DNA of 33,260 nucleotides. Origin: an uncultured Geobacteraceae bacterium. GTDB taxonomy: Bacteria > Desulfobacterota > Desulfuromonadia > Geobacterales > Pseudopelobacteraceae. The stretch lies in the NCBI GenBank assembly GCA_903879825.1, contig CAIRND010000396.1:1-33260 (forward strand), read 5' to 3'. Position 1 is the first letter of the stretch. Each line of letters begins with the position of its first letter. Both the position numbers and the translations under genes were made by a program. Positions 8,526-18,024 of this stretch are shown piece after piece. The notes below the pieces were generated by a model. That model was not told the DNA's origin. It did not search any database and saw only the letters and a list, made by a program, of their open reading frames with translations.

Positions 8526-10958
8526 CTATATTTTAAAACGCTCCAGCGCCTCTCGCAGGTTATCAGATTTTTCTGCCAAATTGGCCGAAACGCCACTAAC
8601 CTCGACCGAAACAGAGCGATTCTGCTCCGAAAGGATACAGATCTGGTTCATCAATTCAATAAGTTGTTTGGTTCGTGTGGCGATATAGGTACTCTTTTTG
8701 ACCAGATTAGATGAGATATCGACCGAATCCTTCAGTCGTTCACCGGTTCCTCCCACTGTATCGATCAGGCCGCGGGTTGAAGCGGCGATTTCCCGCATCC
8801 GTGACACCGCCTGCTCGTTGCCGACGCAGACCCGTTCAACACCGTTGACCACCGCATTAATGCTGCCGTTGATCTGTTCCAGCGAGCTTTGTGTTTTGGC
8901 AGCCAAAGCCCGTACTTCGTTGGCCACTACGGCAAATCCCCGCCCGGCATCCCCTGCTCTGGCCGCCTCGATCGATGCATTTAATGCCAGCAGATTAGTT
9001 TGGTCGGCAATGTCCGCAATAATTTCCAATACCTGGCGAATATCTCCCGCTTTATCAGCTAACTCCTGAGCCTGGGCCGCCATGACAGCCTGGCTTTCAG
9101 ACTCACCAATGATAATATTACCGGTATTATTCAAATCCCCCACAAAGCGCGCAAGAACCGTTCGTGTTGCCTCAATCGCTTCCGTAGTGGAAATAGCCAT
9201 ATCTTCGGTAACATCCAGATTACCGGCCACATCCTGGGTTAATTTATCCCCCTCGGCAATCAATAGAGATTGACGCTGAACAGTCTCCAACAGATTAGCG
9301 GCAATGTGAGACAGCTCCTGGCTTGCCACGGCTGTTTCGTGACCGCTTTCTACTGACTGTGAGATACTCCCCTGTACCTTGGCGATAAACTGGTCAATAT
9401 AACCGGCAACGGTGCCGATCTCATCTTTGGCACTGATAGCAATACGCTTGCTCAGGTCGCCTTCACCTTCTGACAGGTCACGAACCCGCTCGGTAATTTC
9501 ACGTAAGGACTTGTTTATTGATGTGGCGATAGCCAATCCGGCACCTGAAACAACCATCACCACCACAACTGAAATGACCAGTATCAAAAAGGTAAAACTA
9601 GTAACCTTTGAGTTGACTGAAGAAACGACATCTTTCTGCTTTGTTTCAACAGACTTTACCCTCTCATTGCCCCCCTTTTCTGCTGCCAGGGCGGCTTCTT
9701 TAACTTTTCGCATGGCATCGGAAACTTCACTATTGGCGGTAATCACATCCCGCTGCGTTTTTACAATAGCATCCACGGAACTGACCACCGACCGGATTGC
9801 ACCGGTTGCTGCAAAGGCACGCCCCGTGATAGTGCGGATGACCGTATCAACTTCAGCAACATCTTTGTTGATGACGTTTTTAAGCCGTTCGACCGCCGCA
9901 ACTGCCTGCTCGTATTTTTCCTTTGTGTCAGACAGCAACACCATACGTGACTGTGCCTCAAGTGTTTTCGAATCAACCTCAAGCCGCCCGGTTGCCGCAA
10001 TAAGCGCATTGATCGCCTGACGCTGTTTCAGCGCGGCTTCTACATCGGTCTGACCGTGCTCAACTTTTTTAGCAAGCCCGTCAACGATAGTCTCCATTTT
10101 CAGGCCGGTTTCGTTGATTTGATTGATGGTCGCACGCTTGACTGCAGCAAACTCTGCCGGTGCCGCCGCGTCGCCCGACATAATTTTATTTTTCAGCGCG
10201 ATGAGACCGCCATCTTTAATAAACTGATCATACACTGTCTGCACGGAGGTTTTAACCGCAGGCCCATCAAAAGAGGCTGACTGGATAGAATCGTTTAAAC
10301 GTTTGACTTTGCTCTTTATGGCAAACACCTCGGTTTTGCTCTTGGCCAGGTCAAGATCGTAGGCGGCCACAAGCATTTCGCGGAGCATAATCTGTGATTC
10401 GCTGACAACAGTTGACCCCTTGAAGAGCGCTGAAGAGGTTTTGATTGTTCCGGAAACCTTCTGGGCAACGCCGGCGTTCAAATCGTCGATATTCTTTCTG
10501 ACCGACTGGAGAGTTTTGTCAACGCTGACAAGCGATGCTTCAAGCGACGCCATCTCTTTCCTGAACACCTCGACTGACGCAAGCCGTTTTCCAACTGATG
10601 CCTTAACCGTGTCATGGAGGCTCGAAAACACCTGGATATCAATGGCGTTCTGGTCACCGAGCGCCACAATTTCCGATGAAAGCCGTTTTACCGTCTCCAT
10701 TTCTCGGGAAACATCTCCCGCCCGCGTGTCAACCTCGGCACTGTTCTGTGCCGCCGTCATCTGCAGCAACTGCCCCGATAGCGATTCAATGGAGCGCTGT
10801 ATCTCGAATGTTTTTATCTGAAGCGGCGTCGATCGTTGCGTCAGCGTCGATATACTTCCCTTTATGGAAAAGATGACATACAGCGAGAGCGCAGCCAGGG
10901 CCGCTATACCTACGACAGCGAGCACTGCATTGGTAAAAAGTTTCGTTCGTATTTTCAT
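8526..10958 (-). CDS. Methyl-accepting chemotaxis protein with long helical periplasmic region and HAMP
   Basis: N-terminal TM, a helix-rich extracytoplasmic segment of about 430 aa, second TM, HAMP, and tip [37 protein letters not shown]. The ATG at 10958 follows GGAGCAAACA. Confidence 0.93.
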   Translation of the reverse strand: MKIRTKLFTNAVLAVVGIAALAALSLYVIFSIKGSISTLTQRSTPLQIKTFEIQRSIESLSGQLLQMTAAQNSAEVDTRAGDVSREMETVKRLSSEIVALGDQNAIDIQVFSSLHDTVKASVGKRLASVEVFRKEMASLEASLVSVDKTLQSVRKNIDDLNAGVAQKVSGTIKTSSALFKGSTVVSESQIMLREMLVAAYDLDLAKSKTEVFAIKSKVKRLNDSIQSASFDGPAVKTSVQTVYDQFIKDGGLIALKNKIMSGDAAAPAEFAAVKRATINQINETGLKMETIVDGLAKKVEHGQTDVEAALKQRQAINALIAATGRLEVDSKTLEAQSRMVLLSDTKEKYEQAVAAVERLKNVINKDVAEVDTVIRTITGRAFAATGAIRSVVSSVDAIVKTQRDVITANSEVSDAMRKVKEAALAAEKGGNERVKSVETKQKDVVSSVNSKVTSFTFLILVISVVVVMVVSGAGLAIATSINKSLREITERVRDLSEGEGDLSKRIAISAKDEIGTVAGYIDQFIAKVQGSISQSVESGHETAVASQELSHIAANLLETVQRQSLLIAEGDKLTQDVAGNLDVTEDMAISTTEAIEATRTVLARFVGDLNNTGNIIIGESESQAVMAAQAQELADKAGDIRQVLEIIADIADQTNLLALNASIEAARAGDAGRGFAVVANEVRALAAKTQSSLEQINGSINAVVNGVERVCVGNEQAVSRMREIAASTRGLIDTVGGTGERLKDSVDISSNLVKKSTYIATRTKQLIELMNQICILSEQNRSVSVEVSGVSANLAEKSDNLREALERFKI

Positions 10959-11036
10959 TGTTTGCTCCAAAAACCGGTGAGGGATGCGGATAGTTCCGTA
11001 TTTTTTTATTCCAACCGCGAGTACATTATTGGATTG

Positions 11037-11939
11037 TTACAGTAGAACCGTTGCCTTCACCACATTGCCAACGCCCTCAAATTCAACCGAGGCAAACGAA
11101 AAACGACGCGACATGGCAATGCCTCTGCCGTTCGGATCGAGTGATCGTTTCGGGTCTATGTCAAGATATTGTGCCCAGTCAAAACCTTTCCCCTGATCCG
11201 TTATCCGAAAATCCAGCGTGCTCTCACCCCGTTCAACGGTGACCGTGGCGCTCAAGCCGGCATACTCAGGCAAGGTGAGACGGTGCCTCAGCTCCTTTTC
11301 CCAGCTGTCTTCGAACATAAGACGTTTTTTTTCATCGTAACTAATTCCGAGATTGCCATGTTCCACCGCATTAAGCAGCAATTCTACCAATCCGCTGGAT
11401 ACCGCATCGGGATCAGGGCACATTGAAGCCAGGATTCCCGCCACGCGACTGACATCTTCAAGCGTGGAGAAACGGAGCTCCGCTGAGGTGAAATTTTTAA
11501 GTGTTTCGGTATAGCGTGCCGTCTGAGCAGACACCACTTCCCGAAGTTCAATATCAGCGAGAACAGAACGGACTATACACTGCAGCGCCTTTGGCACGAA
11601 TGGCTTGGTCAGATAATAGAAGGCGCCGGCATCGATGCCTTCTGAAATTTGCTCTGACGATGTCGCGCCTGACTGCATGACCACCGGCAGTGCCGCCAAG
11701 CGGCTGTCAGCCTTGATTCTGCGCAACAGCTCAAGGCCGTCAACACCGGGCATCATACGATCCAGTATCACCATGCTGAAATTGCTACCGGCCTGGTTCA
11801 GCATATCCCAGGCCAGAGTGGCATTGGTGGCGGTTTCAACCACACATGCTTCATTGCGCAGTAATTGCACAATCAGGTCGAGCAGTGTCGGCTCATCGTC
11901 GACAACCAGTATTTTCCATTTGGATCCGTTATCGCGCGG
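11037..11939 (-). CDS. Response regulator with HATPase_c (RsbW/anti-sigma-like) output domain
   Basis: REC (ILVVDDEPTLLD, MVILDRMMPGVDGLE, KPF) plus GHKL-type ATPase motifs (LVELLLNAVEHGN, ITDQGKGFD, GRGIAMSRRF). The ATG at 11939 follows AGGAGTATAT. Confidence 0.85.
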   Translation of the reverse strand, partial: PRDNGSKWKILVVDDEPTLLDLIVQLLRNEACVVETATNATLAWDMLNQAGSNFSMVILDRMMPGVDGLELLRRIKADSRLAALPVVMQSGATSSEQISEGIDAGAFYYLTKPFVPKALQCIVRSVLADIELREVVSAQTARYTETLKNFTSAELRFSTLEDVSRVAGILASMCPDPDAVSSGLVELLLNAVEHGNLGISYDEKKRLMFEDSWEKELRHRLTLPEYAGLSATVTVERGESTLDFRITDQGKGFDWAQYLDIDPKRSLDPNGRGIAMSRRFSFASVEFEGVGNVVKATVLL

Positions 11940-11986
11940 CATATATACTCCTGCGTTCCAATACGGCGAATATGACAATATTATTT

Positions 11987-13705
11987 TCAATGTGCACAGG
12001 CGCCTCCTCCCTCAAGTGTTTTCAACATAATCAGGCATCCGCCCGCTTCATCGAGAAAAACGACCTCACTATTTCGGGTAATCAGCCGCAGGCCGCTATC
12101 ATGAAGCGAAATATCATCGATTACTGTTTGAAGTGCTGCTGCCGACATTCCGGGGCCGTTATCGCAGACCTTCATGATCAGCAGAGGCTTTTTGGCACCG
12201 CGCCAGAGAGTTGCACAAAACACAATCTCCGCCACCGGCAGGAGTTCCTCTTTTTCGAGAGCGGCCTCCTCCCCACGGTCCTGGCTCTCTCCATCATTCC
12301 TGCCCCCCCTGCAGCCATGTTCAAGTGCATTGGTCAGCGCTTCGGTCAGAGCAATGTTCAACTCAGCACGTTCGCCGGGCGCCACATCTGCTTCCAGCGC
12401 CAGCGCCTCAAGAAACTCTTCAACTGTCCTTTTTACAGCGGATAGCGTTACATCAGGCTTCACGTTCCAGTTCCAGTCGGAATCTAAATCCAGTCGCCGC
12501 ACCAGGATCAGGGTCAAATCATCCTGGATTACCTGCTCGGTTTTTGCCCTGAAGCGACGCTGCAATGCAGGGAGTGTCGGTGCCGCCCGGTAATCAGCCT
12601 CAAGCACTTCGCGGTATGAACCACCTTCAGTAAGGAGTGCATCTGAGACACCGTCTGTCATTATCAGTATATCTGCGACGTTGGTCAGAGAAATGGTACT
12701 GATCCTGGTTTCGCTGGGATAAATCCCAATAGGCGGGTTCTCTCCGCGTACCCGCCTGACTGAGCCGTCCAATCCCCGTATCATCAGCGGAGGCAGCGCA
12801 AAGACAGCCGTTTTGATCTCTTCCTTTACCAGATCTATCAGAAAGAAAGCGCACGATAGCACCTCATCTTCAAGCAGCATACTGGCAAGATATTCCTTAA
12901 AGCGCTTAAGGAATATCCGCAGGGTGAAGGTTCCCCACAGATGCAGATTTTCAACCTGATAGTTAAAAAATGACGTCGCCAGCATTGCTGTCAGTGAGGC
13001 GGACATGCCGTGCCCCATGGCATCCACGACAAAGATAAGCTGTCGGCCGTCAAACAGATTACGCACGGAATAGCCATCACCACACATGATGTCTTGAGGT
13101 GAATAGGCAATATTGATCCCCCAGCGAACGCCTCCGGCACCCTTCAAAGCCTGACTGCGCAGATCATGACGCACGACATGGCGTTCTTTGCGCCGGGCCG
13201 ATTCCTGCTGCAGAGAATTATAGGCATCAAGGTCGCGGAGATGATTAACCTCCTGCTGGCGATGCTCTTCCAGTAACTGTTCATTGATCGTTTCCCGGGC
13301 AATGCTGGTAAGAGTCCGGACAATCTGATGGAAATCAAAAGGTTTCGGAACAAACCGCTCTATCCCGATATTAATCGCTTCCAGAAGGATTTTATTATCA
13401 ATAGTGCTGGTCATGAGAACGACAGGAGTTTTTGCTCCGGTAGCGCGGATTTTCCGTTTCAGGTCAAGGCCGGAGAGACCGGGCATGATCTGGTCGGTGA
13501 GCACGATATCCGGCGAATGTTCGCAAAAGAGCTGAAAACCCTCATCGCCGTCGGCCCCCGAGTAAATGTGTTTAAAAAGCCCCCCCAACTGAATGGCCAG
13601 CATCTCCCTGCTCAGCTGGTCATCATCAACCAGCAGTAACGTAAGCGACGAGGTTGCCACTCTGGATTGTGCCGTCAGGGCTGTCTCCGCTTTTATGTTT
13701 GTCAT
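11987..13705 (-). CDS. REC, PP2C/SpoIIE phosphatase, HATPase_c partner-switching regulator (HsbR/CrsR-like architecture)
   Basis: REC (LLLVDDDQLSREML, IVLTDQIMPGLSGLD, KPF), phosphatase metal motifs (CGDGYSV, LIFVVDAMGHGMSASLTAML, ILIMTDGVSDALL), C-terminal HATPase (ALTEALTNALEHGC, VCDNGPGM). Confidence 0.9.
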   Translation of the reverse strand: MTNIKAETALTAQSRVATSSLTLLLVDDDQLSREMLAIQLGGLFKHIYSGADGDEGFQLFCEHSPDIVLTDQIMPGLSGLDLKRKIRATGAKTPVVLMTSTIDNKILLEAINIGIERFVPKPFDFHQIVRTLTSIARETINEQLLEEHRQQEVNHLRDLDAYNSLQQESARRKERHVVRHDLRSQALKGAGGVRWGINIAYSPQDIMCGDGYSVRNLFDGRQLIFVVDAMGHGMSASLTAMLATSFFNYQVENLHLWGTFTLRIFLKRFKEYLASMLLEDEVLSCAFFLIDLVKEEIKTAVFALPPLMIRGLDGSVRRVRGENPPIGIYPSETRISTISLTNVADILIMTDGVSDALLTEGGSYREVLEADYRAAPTLPALQRRFRAKTEQVIQDDLTLILVRRLDLDSDWNWNVKPDVTLSAVKRTVEEFLEALALEADVAPGERAELNIALTEALTNALEHGCRGGRNDGESQDRGEEAALEKEELLPVAEIVFCATLWRGAKKPLLIMKVCDNGPGMSAAALQTVIDDISLHDSGLRLITRNSEVVFLDEAGGCLIMLKTLEGGGACAH

Positions 13706-13739
13706 ATTTCACCGCGTAACAAAATCAAAGTGATGTCCT

Positions 13740-16700
13740 TTATTCTGTTTTTTCCTGACATGATTCCTGAGCAACCCTGTTGAACTCCACAAATTCTGCT
13801 TCAAGCTGAGTCACCCGTTCGCTCAACTCTTCACAGCCTCCATCACGTGCCATCATTTCCAGATAAGAGGCACTCTCTACCATTTTGTGAGCAGATATGT
13901 TGGCTGACGCCCCTTTGATTGAGTGGGCCTGGAGGCGTATCTGTTCGACATTGCCGCCCTCTACCGCCAGTCGCAGTGCTTCAAGGTATCCGGAAACATT
14001 TTTTTCAAACAGGATCAGAAAACGCTGCAGCATGTCATCTTTTCCACCAAGCCGTACCAGCAGCCCCTTTTTATCGAAAACCAGGACGGTCTCAATATTA
14101 TTTTCCGGAATATTCGGAGTAGCGGGGCTGTTCAGTTCAACGTTAAGCGCCGCAATGCGTTTCAGAACGGTCACGATATCTTCCGGCTGAAACGGCTTAC
14201 TGATGTAATCATCCATACCGGCTTCGCGACACCGCTCCATATCTTCTTTCATAGCATATGCGGTCATGGCGATGATCGGGATATGCCCTCCCCCGGCACG
14301 TTCCCGTTCACGTTCACGAATCATACGGGTAGCCTCGAAACCGTCCATAACCGGCATCTGAACATCCATAAAGATAAGGTCATAACTGCCATCAGCGTCC
14401 TGCCACGCCTGCACCGCTTCCTCTCCATTTCCGGCGATGGTGACGGCATGGCCATAGCGCGCCAGAATTGTCTCAATGAGGATCTGGTTGATCTGAACAT
14501 CTTCAGCGACAAGAATAGCAAGCCGCTGCCTATTTTCCAAAATTTGATAGCGGGTTACCGGGATGTTTTCCGCCTGTCCGGGAGAGCTTCCGGATGAAAT
14601 AAGCAGGCACAGCAGGTCATGCACTTCCGTATGAATGATCGGTTTGGTGAGATAGCCGTCAACCCTCAGCTCACGGCAGCGCTTAGAATCGCCGCGCATG
14701 CCGGCGCTGGGGAGCAAAATGCAATGAACAGAGTCATGGACCGGTTGCCGGCGGATCTGCTCGACCAGTTGCCAGCCATCGCATTCCGGCATCTGTACAT
14801 CTATCAAGGCAAAATCGAAAGGGGCGGCCATCCGGGTTGATTCATCAAGCATCTTCAGTGCCGTGGCTGCATTTTCGGCTGCGGTGACGCGGAGACCCCA
14901 TTTGCCAAGAAAATTTGCCAGAATATCGCGATTTGTGGCGATGTCATCAACAACCAGCGCGGAACACCCGGTGAGAGGCAGCTCGTGATGTACCGCAGGC
15001 GGGATCTGCTGAATCCCAAAGCGGGCGGTGAAGATAAAGGTGCTTCCCGAACCGAGCTCGCTTTCCACCCGGATGGTGCCATCCATTAACTCAACAAGAC
15101 TCCGGGATATCGTAAGCCCCAGACCGGTGCCACCATATGATTTGGTGGTTGAAATATCCCCCTGCTCAAAAGGGTCAAATATTTTGCCCAGTTTTTCCGG
15201 GGCAATTCCGATGCCATGATCCTGGATACTGAAAGAGAGGGTACACATTTCTTCATCTTCTTCGACCACCTGAACCGATACGATCACCTGCCCACGAGCG
15301 GTAAACTTGATGGCGTTGCCAACCAGATTAATGAGTATCTGTCGGAGACGTCCGGGATCGCCGATCAGGGCGTCGGGGATCTCCGGTGCCGGGTCGAAAA
15401 GCACCTCCAGCCCCTTCTCCGTTGCCCGTACGGCAATACCCTGCAGTGTCTGGCCGATGGTCGTACAGAGCAGAAACGGCACATCGTCACGTTCAATTTT
15501 GCCAACTTCTATCTTGGAAAAATCAAGAATATCGTTAATGATCGAGAGCAGATTATCAGCCGATCGCTTCACGGCATTCAGATATGTTTGCTGCTCTGCG
15601 TCGATTTTAGTCGTCAGGCATAATTCCGTCATGCCAATGATACCGTTCATCGGGGTGCGGATTTCATGACTCATGTTCGCCAAAAACGTGCTCTTGGCCC
15701 GGCTGCCAGCTTCGGCCATGGCGATGGAGTCACGCATGTCTCGCAGATATCGACGCATTCCGGTGACAAGAAGAATGAGTGCCGCTCCGGAAATGAAGAC
15801 CAAGATGGTAAACTGAAATTTCACTATGCGTAACTGTTCGACATCTGTCATCGCAGCATAGGTAAATATGGTATAGCCATCCTTGCTTGGCTGGCTGCGC
15901 GCCAAAAGGAAGCGATTGTCGCTTTCGGGCAGGGTAAGTGAGGGGTATGCGGAAAACTGAGCCCCAAAGTTTCCAATGTTCAGCACCTTAAAATCGCGAC
16001 GTTTGTACTGTTTATCACGAGCGGTTGTCGTCATCTGGAAAACAGGAGCATCATTAAGAGCATGCAGATCTATGCGCTTGTCGCTGGAAAGAATGACCAC
16101 TCCGGAGGCATCAGTCACAAAACAGTTGAAGCGGTTAAACCATTGGGAAAGCGTGGTCACGTCGATTTTGACGGTCACCGCACCAATGACGCGCAGTCCG
16201 TCATAGATGGGGGCTGAAAAAAACAGACCCGGAATATTGGTCTGGCGACCAACTGCGTATTGCCTGCCCCGCATACCTTCTTTCGCGCTCTTGAAGTACG
16301 CTCGATCGGAATAACTGATGCCCACAAATGATTCGGGGCGGTCATGATTGCTGCTGGCGATGCAGTCTCCATTGGCGGCCAAAACCCAGATAACATCAAC
16401 ATTCAATTCTTTCTTCTGTGCTGCCAGATGGTGATTGAGGTCGGCAACATCGTTGCGGGAATTGAGAAATAGCCGTTTGTCGGCGGGAGATTCTTTTTCC
16501 CAGGATGATTGCCGTTCCAGTGAGCGCAGGGTGGTTATAACCGTCAGGTTATCAGCAATGGTTTCCGGCATGACATTCAGAAAGGCCAGTGAGCGCTCAA
16601 AGTGGTACGTGACCGCTTCAGCCGTCTGATTCAGTTCAGTGGAATGCTGTTTAAAGTCCGCAGCGAGGCGATTATCGGTAAAATATGACACCGCGAAAAA

Positions 16701-16844
16701 AGAGAGGAGCAACCAGCCAGCCAGCATTCCGAGCAGAGCACCTGACGGGCGCGGAAACAGAGTGGCGGATATATTTTTCTCCGGCTGCTTCTGCACGGCA
16801 CCGGATGGTGACGGAGGATGCGGGTATGGCGAATTCACGTTCAT
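13740..16844 (-). CDS. Hybrid sensor histidine kinase: dCACHE-like periplasmic sensor, HisKA, HATPase_c, REC, REC, HPt
   Basis: H-box [42 protein letters not shown], two REC domains ([30 protein letters not shown]), HPt [16 protein letters not shown]. Confidence 0.95.
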   Translation of the reverse strand: MNVNSPYPHPPSPSGAVQKQPEKNISATLFPRPSGALLGMLAGWLLLSFFAVSYFTDNRLAADFKQHSTELNQTAEAVTYHFERSLAFLNVMPETIADNLTVITTLRSLERQSSWEKESPADKRLFLNSRNDVADLNHHLAAQKKELNVDVIWVLAANGDCIASSNHDRPESFVGISYSDRAYFKSAKEGMRGRQYAVGRQTNIPGLFFSAPIYDGLRVIGAVTVKIDVTTLSQWFNRFNCFVTDASGVVILSSDKRIDLHALNDAPVFQMTTTARDKQYKRRDFKVLNIGNFGAQFSAYPSLTLPESDNRFLLARSQPSKDGYTIFTYAAMTDVEQLRIVKFQFTILVFISGAALILLVTGMRRYLRDMRDSIAMAEAGSRAKSTFLANMSHEIRTPMNGIIGMTELCLTTKIDAEQQTYLNAVKRSADNLLSIINDILDFSKIEVGKIERDDVPFLLCTTIGQTLQGIAVRATEKGLEVLFDPAPEIPDALIGDPGRLRQILINLVGNAIKFTARGQVIVSVQVVEEDEEMCTLSFSIQDHGIGIAPEKLGKIFDPFEQGDISTTKSYGGTGLGLTISRSLVELMDGTIRVESELGSGSTFIFTARFGIQQIPPAVHHELPLTGCSALVVDDIATNRDILANFLGKWGLRVTAAENAATALKMLDESTRMAAPFDFALIDVQMPECDGWQLVEQIRRQPVHDSVHCILLPSAGMRGDSKRCRELRVDGYLTKPIIHTEVHDLLCLLISSGSSPGQAENIPVTRYQILENRQRLAILVAEDVQINQILIETILARYGHAVTIAGNGEEAVQAWQDADGSYDLIFMDVQMPVMDGFEATRMIRERERERAGGGHIPIIAMTAYAMKEDMERCREAGMDDYISKPFQPEDIVTVLKRIAALNVELNSPATPNIPENNIETVLVFDKKGLLVRLGGKDDMLQRFLILFEKNVSGYLEALRLAVEGGNVEQIRLQAHSIKGASANISAHKMVESASYLEMMARDGGCEELSERVTQLEAEFVEFNRVAQESCQEKTE

Positions 16845-16875
16845 TGAGGGCGCTCCATTCGCGTGTGGATGTTCG

Positions 16876-17985
16876 TCATGCCAATCTTTCTATATCGCAG
16901 TTATGCACTCGATCCTCTTCCGGTGCATCCTGCAGTTTTTCCCTGATCGCGACGAAGTCATCAATATTGCCCAGAAACAGGTCCAGAAGGATTGGATCAA
17001 AAAACTCGCCACGCCCCTCTATCATGATCCTGAGCGTCTTATCAAGCGGAAAAGCCTCCTTGTAGGGGCGTTCAGAGGAGAGAGCGTCAAAGACATCAAC
17101 TATGGAAACGATCCGGGCGAAGCGGTGAATTTGTTCCCCTTTGAGCCCTGAAGGGTAGCCGCTGCCGTCCCATTTTTCATGATGCTGCAGAGCGATGATG
17201 CTGCCGGTATCAATGACAGGAAAGCGTTCCGCTTCGGATAATATTTTGCCGCCGATGGTGGTATGAACCTTCATGATATCAAATTCGGTCTGGTCGAGCT
17301 TGCCCGGCTTGAGCAGAATCCGGTCAGGAATGCCGATCTTGCCGACATCGTGCAGCGGAGAAGCAAAACGCAGCACCTCACATTCATCTTCTGTTATGCC
17401 GCCTAGTTGTGCCAGTCGTTTGGACAGTTCGCTGATGCGCCTGGTATGCATGCCGGTTTCCATATCACGAAATTCTGCGGCACGCCCCAGACGGAGCGAA
17501 ATTTCGTATTCAGCTTCAAGGGACAGGCTGAGCGCTTTCTGCAGAGCTGCAGTCTTTTTGACTACCTCCCCTTCGAGGACGCTGTTCATATCTTTTGCCA
17601 GATCGGAAAGTTTTTTGCTGCGAACATGGTTCATGACCCTCAGCCGCAACTCCTCAGGATTATACGGTTTTGCAATAAAATCATTGGCACCCAGTGCCAG
17701 CGTTCGCGTTACTTCGGTGGTTCCCGAAGTAACCACAATCACCGGGATATCCCGCCAGCCGGCACTCTGCTTGATGCGTTTGATCGTTTCGTAGCCATCC
17801 ATGACCGGCATCTCAAGATCTAACAGCACAACATCAATTGCTGCCCCAGTCTCTAATACTTCTAAGGCCTGTAGCCCGTTTTCAGCCTTCAACAGCGTGC
17901 AATCGAGGTCAGACAGCATTACGTCAAGCATCTCCAGATTCATGCTGTCATCATCAACCGCCAGTATGGTTATTTCATCAAACAT
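16876..17985 (-). CDS. REC-HD-GYP response regulator (putative c-di-GMP phosphodiesterase)
   Basis: REC (ILAVDDDSMNLEML, VVLLDLEMPVMDGYE, KPYN) and HD-GYP motifs (SPLHDVGKIGIPD, LQHHEKWDGSGYPSGLKGEQI, RIVSIVDVFDAL). Confidence 0.95.
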   Translation of the reverse strand: MFDEITILAVDDDSMNLEMLDVMLSDLDCTLLKAENGLQALEVLETGAAIDVVLLDLEMPVMDGYETIKRIKQSAGWRDIPVIVVTSGTTEVTRTLALGANDFIAKPYNPEELRLRVMNHVRSKKLSDLAKDMNSVLEGEVVKKTAALQKALSLSLEAEYEISLRLGRAAEFRDMETGMHTRRISELSKRLAQLGGITEDECEVLRFASPLHDVGKIGIPDRILLKPGKLDQTEFDIMKVHTTIGGKILSEAERFPVIDTGSIIALQHHEKWDGSGYPSGLKGEQIHRFARIVSIVDVFDALSSERPYKEAFPLDKTLRIMIEGRGEFFDPILLDLFLGNIDDFVAIREKLQDAPEEDRVHNCDIERLA

Positions 17986-18024
17986 GACAATTCTCCATTT
18001 AACGTCATTATGTTCGGATGTTTC

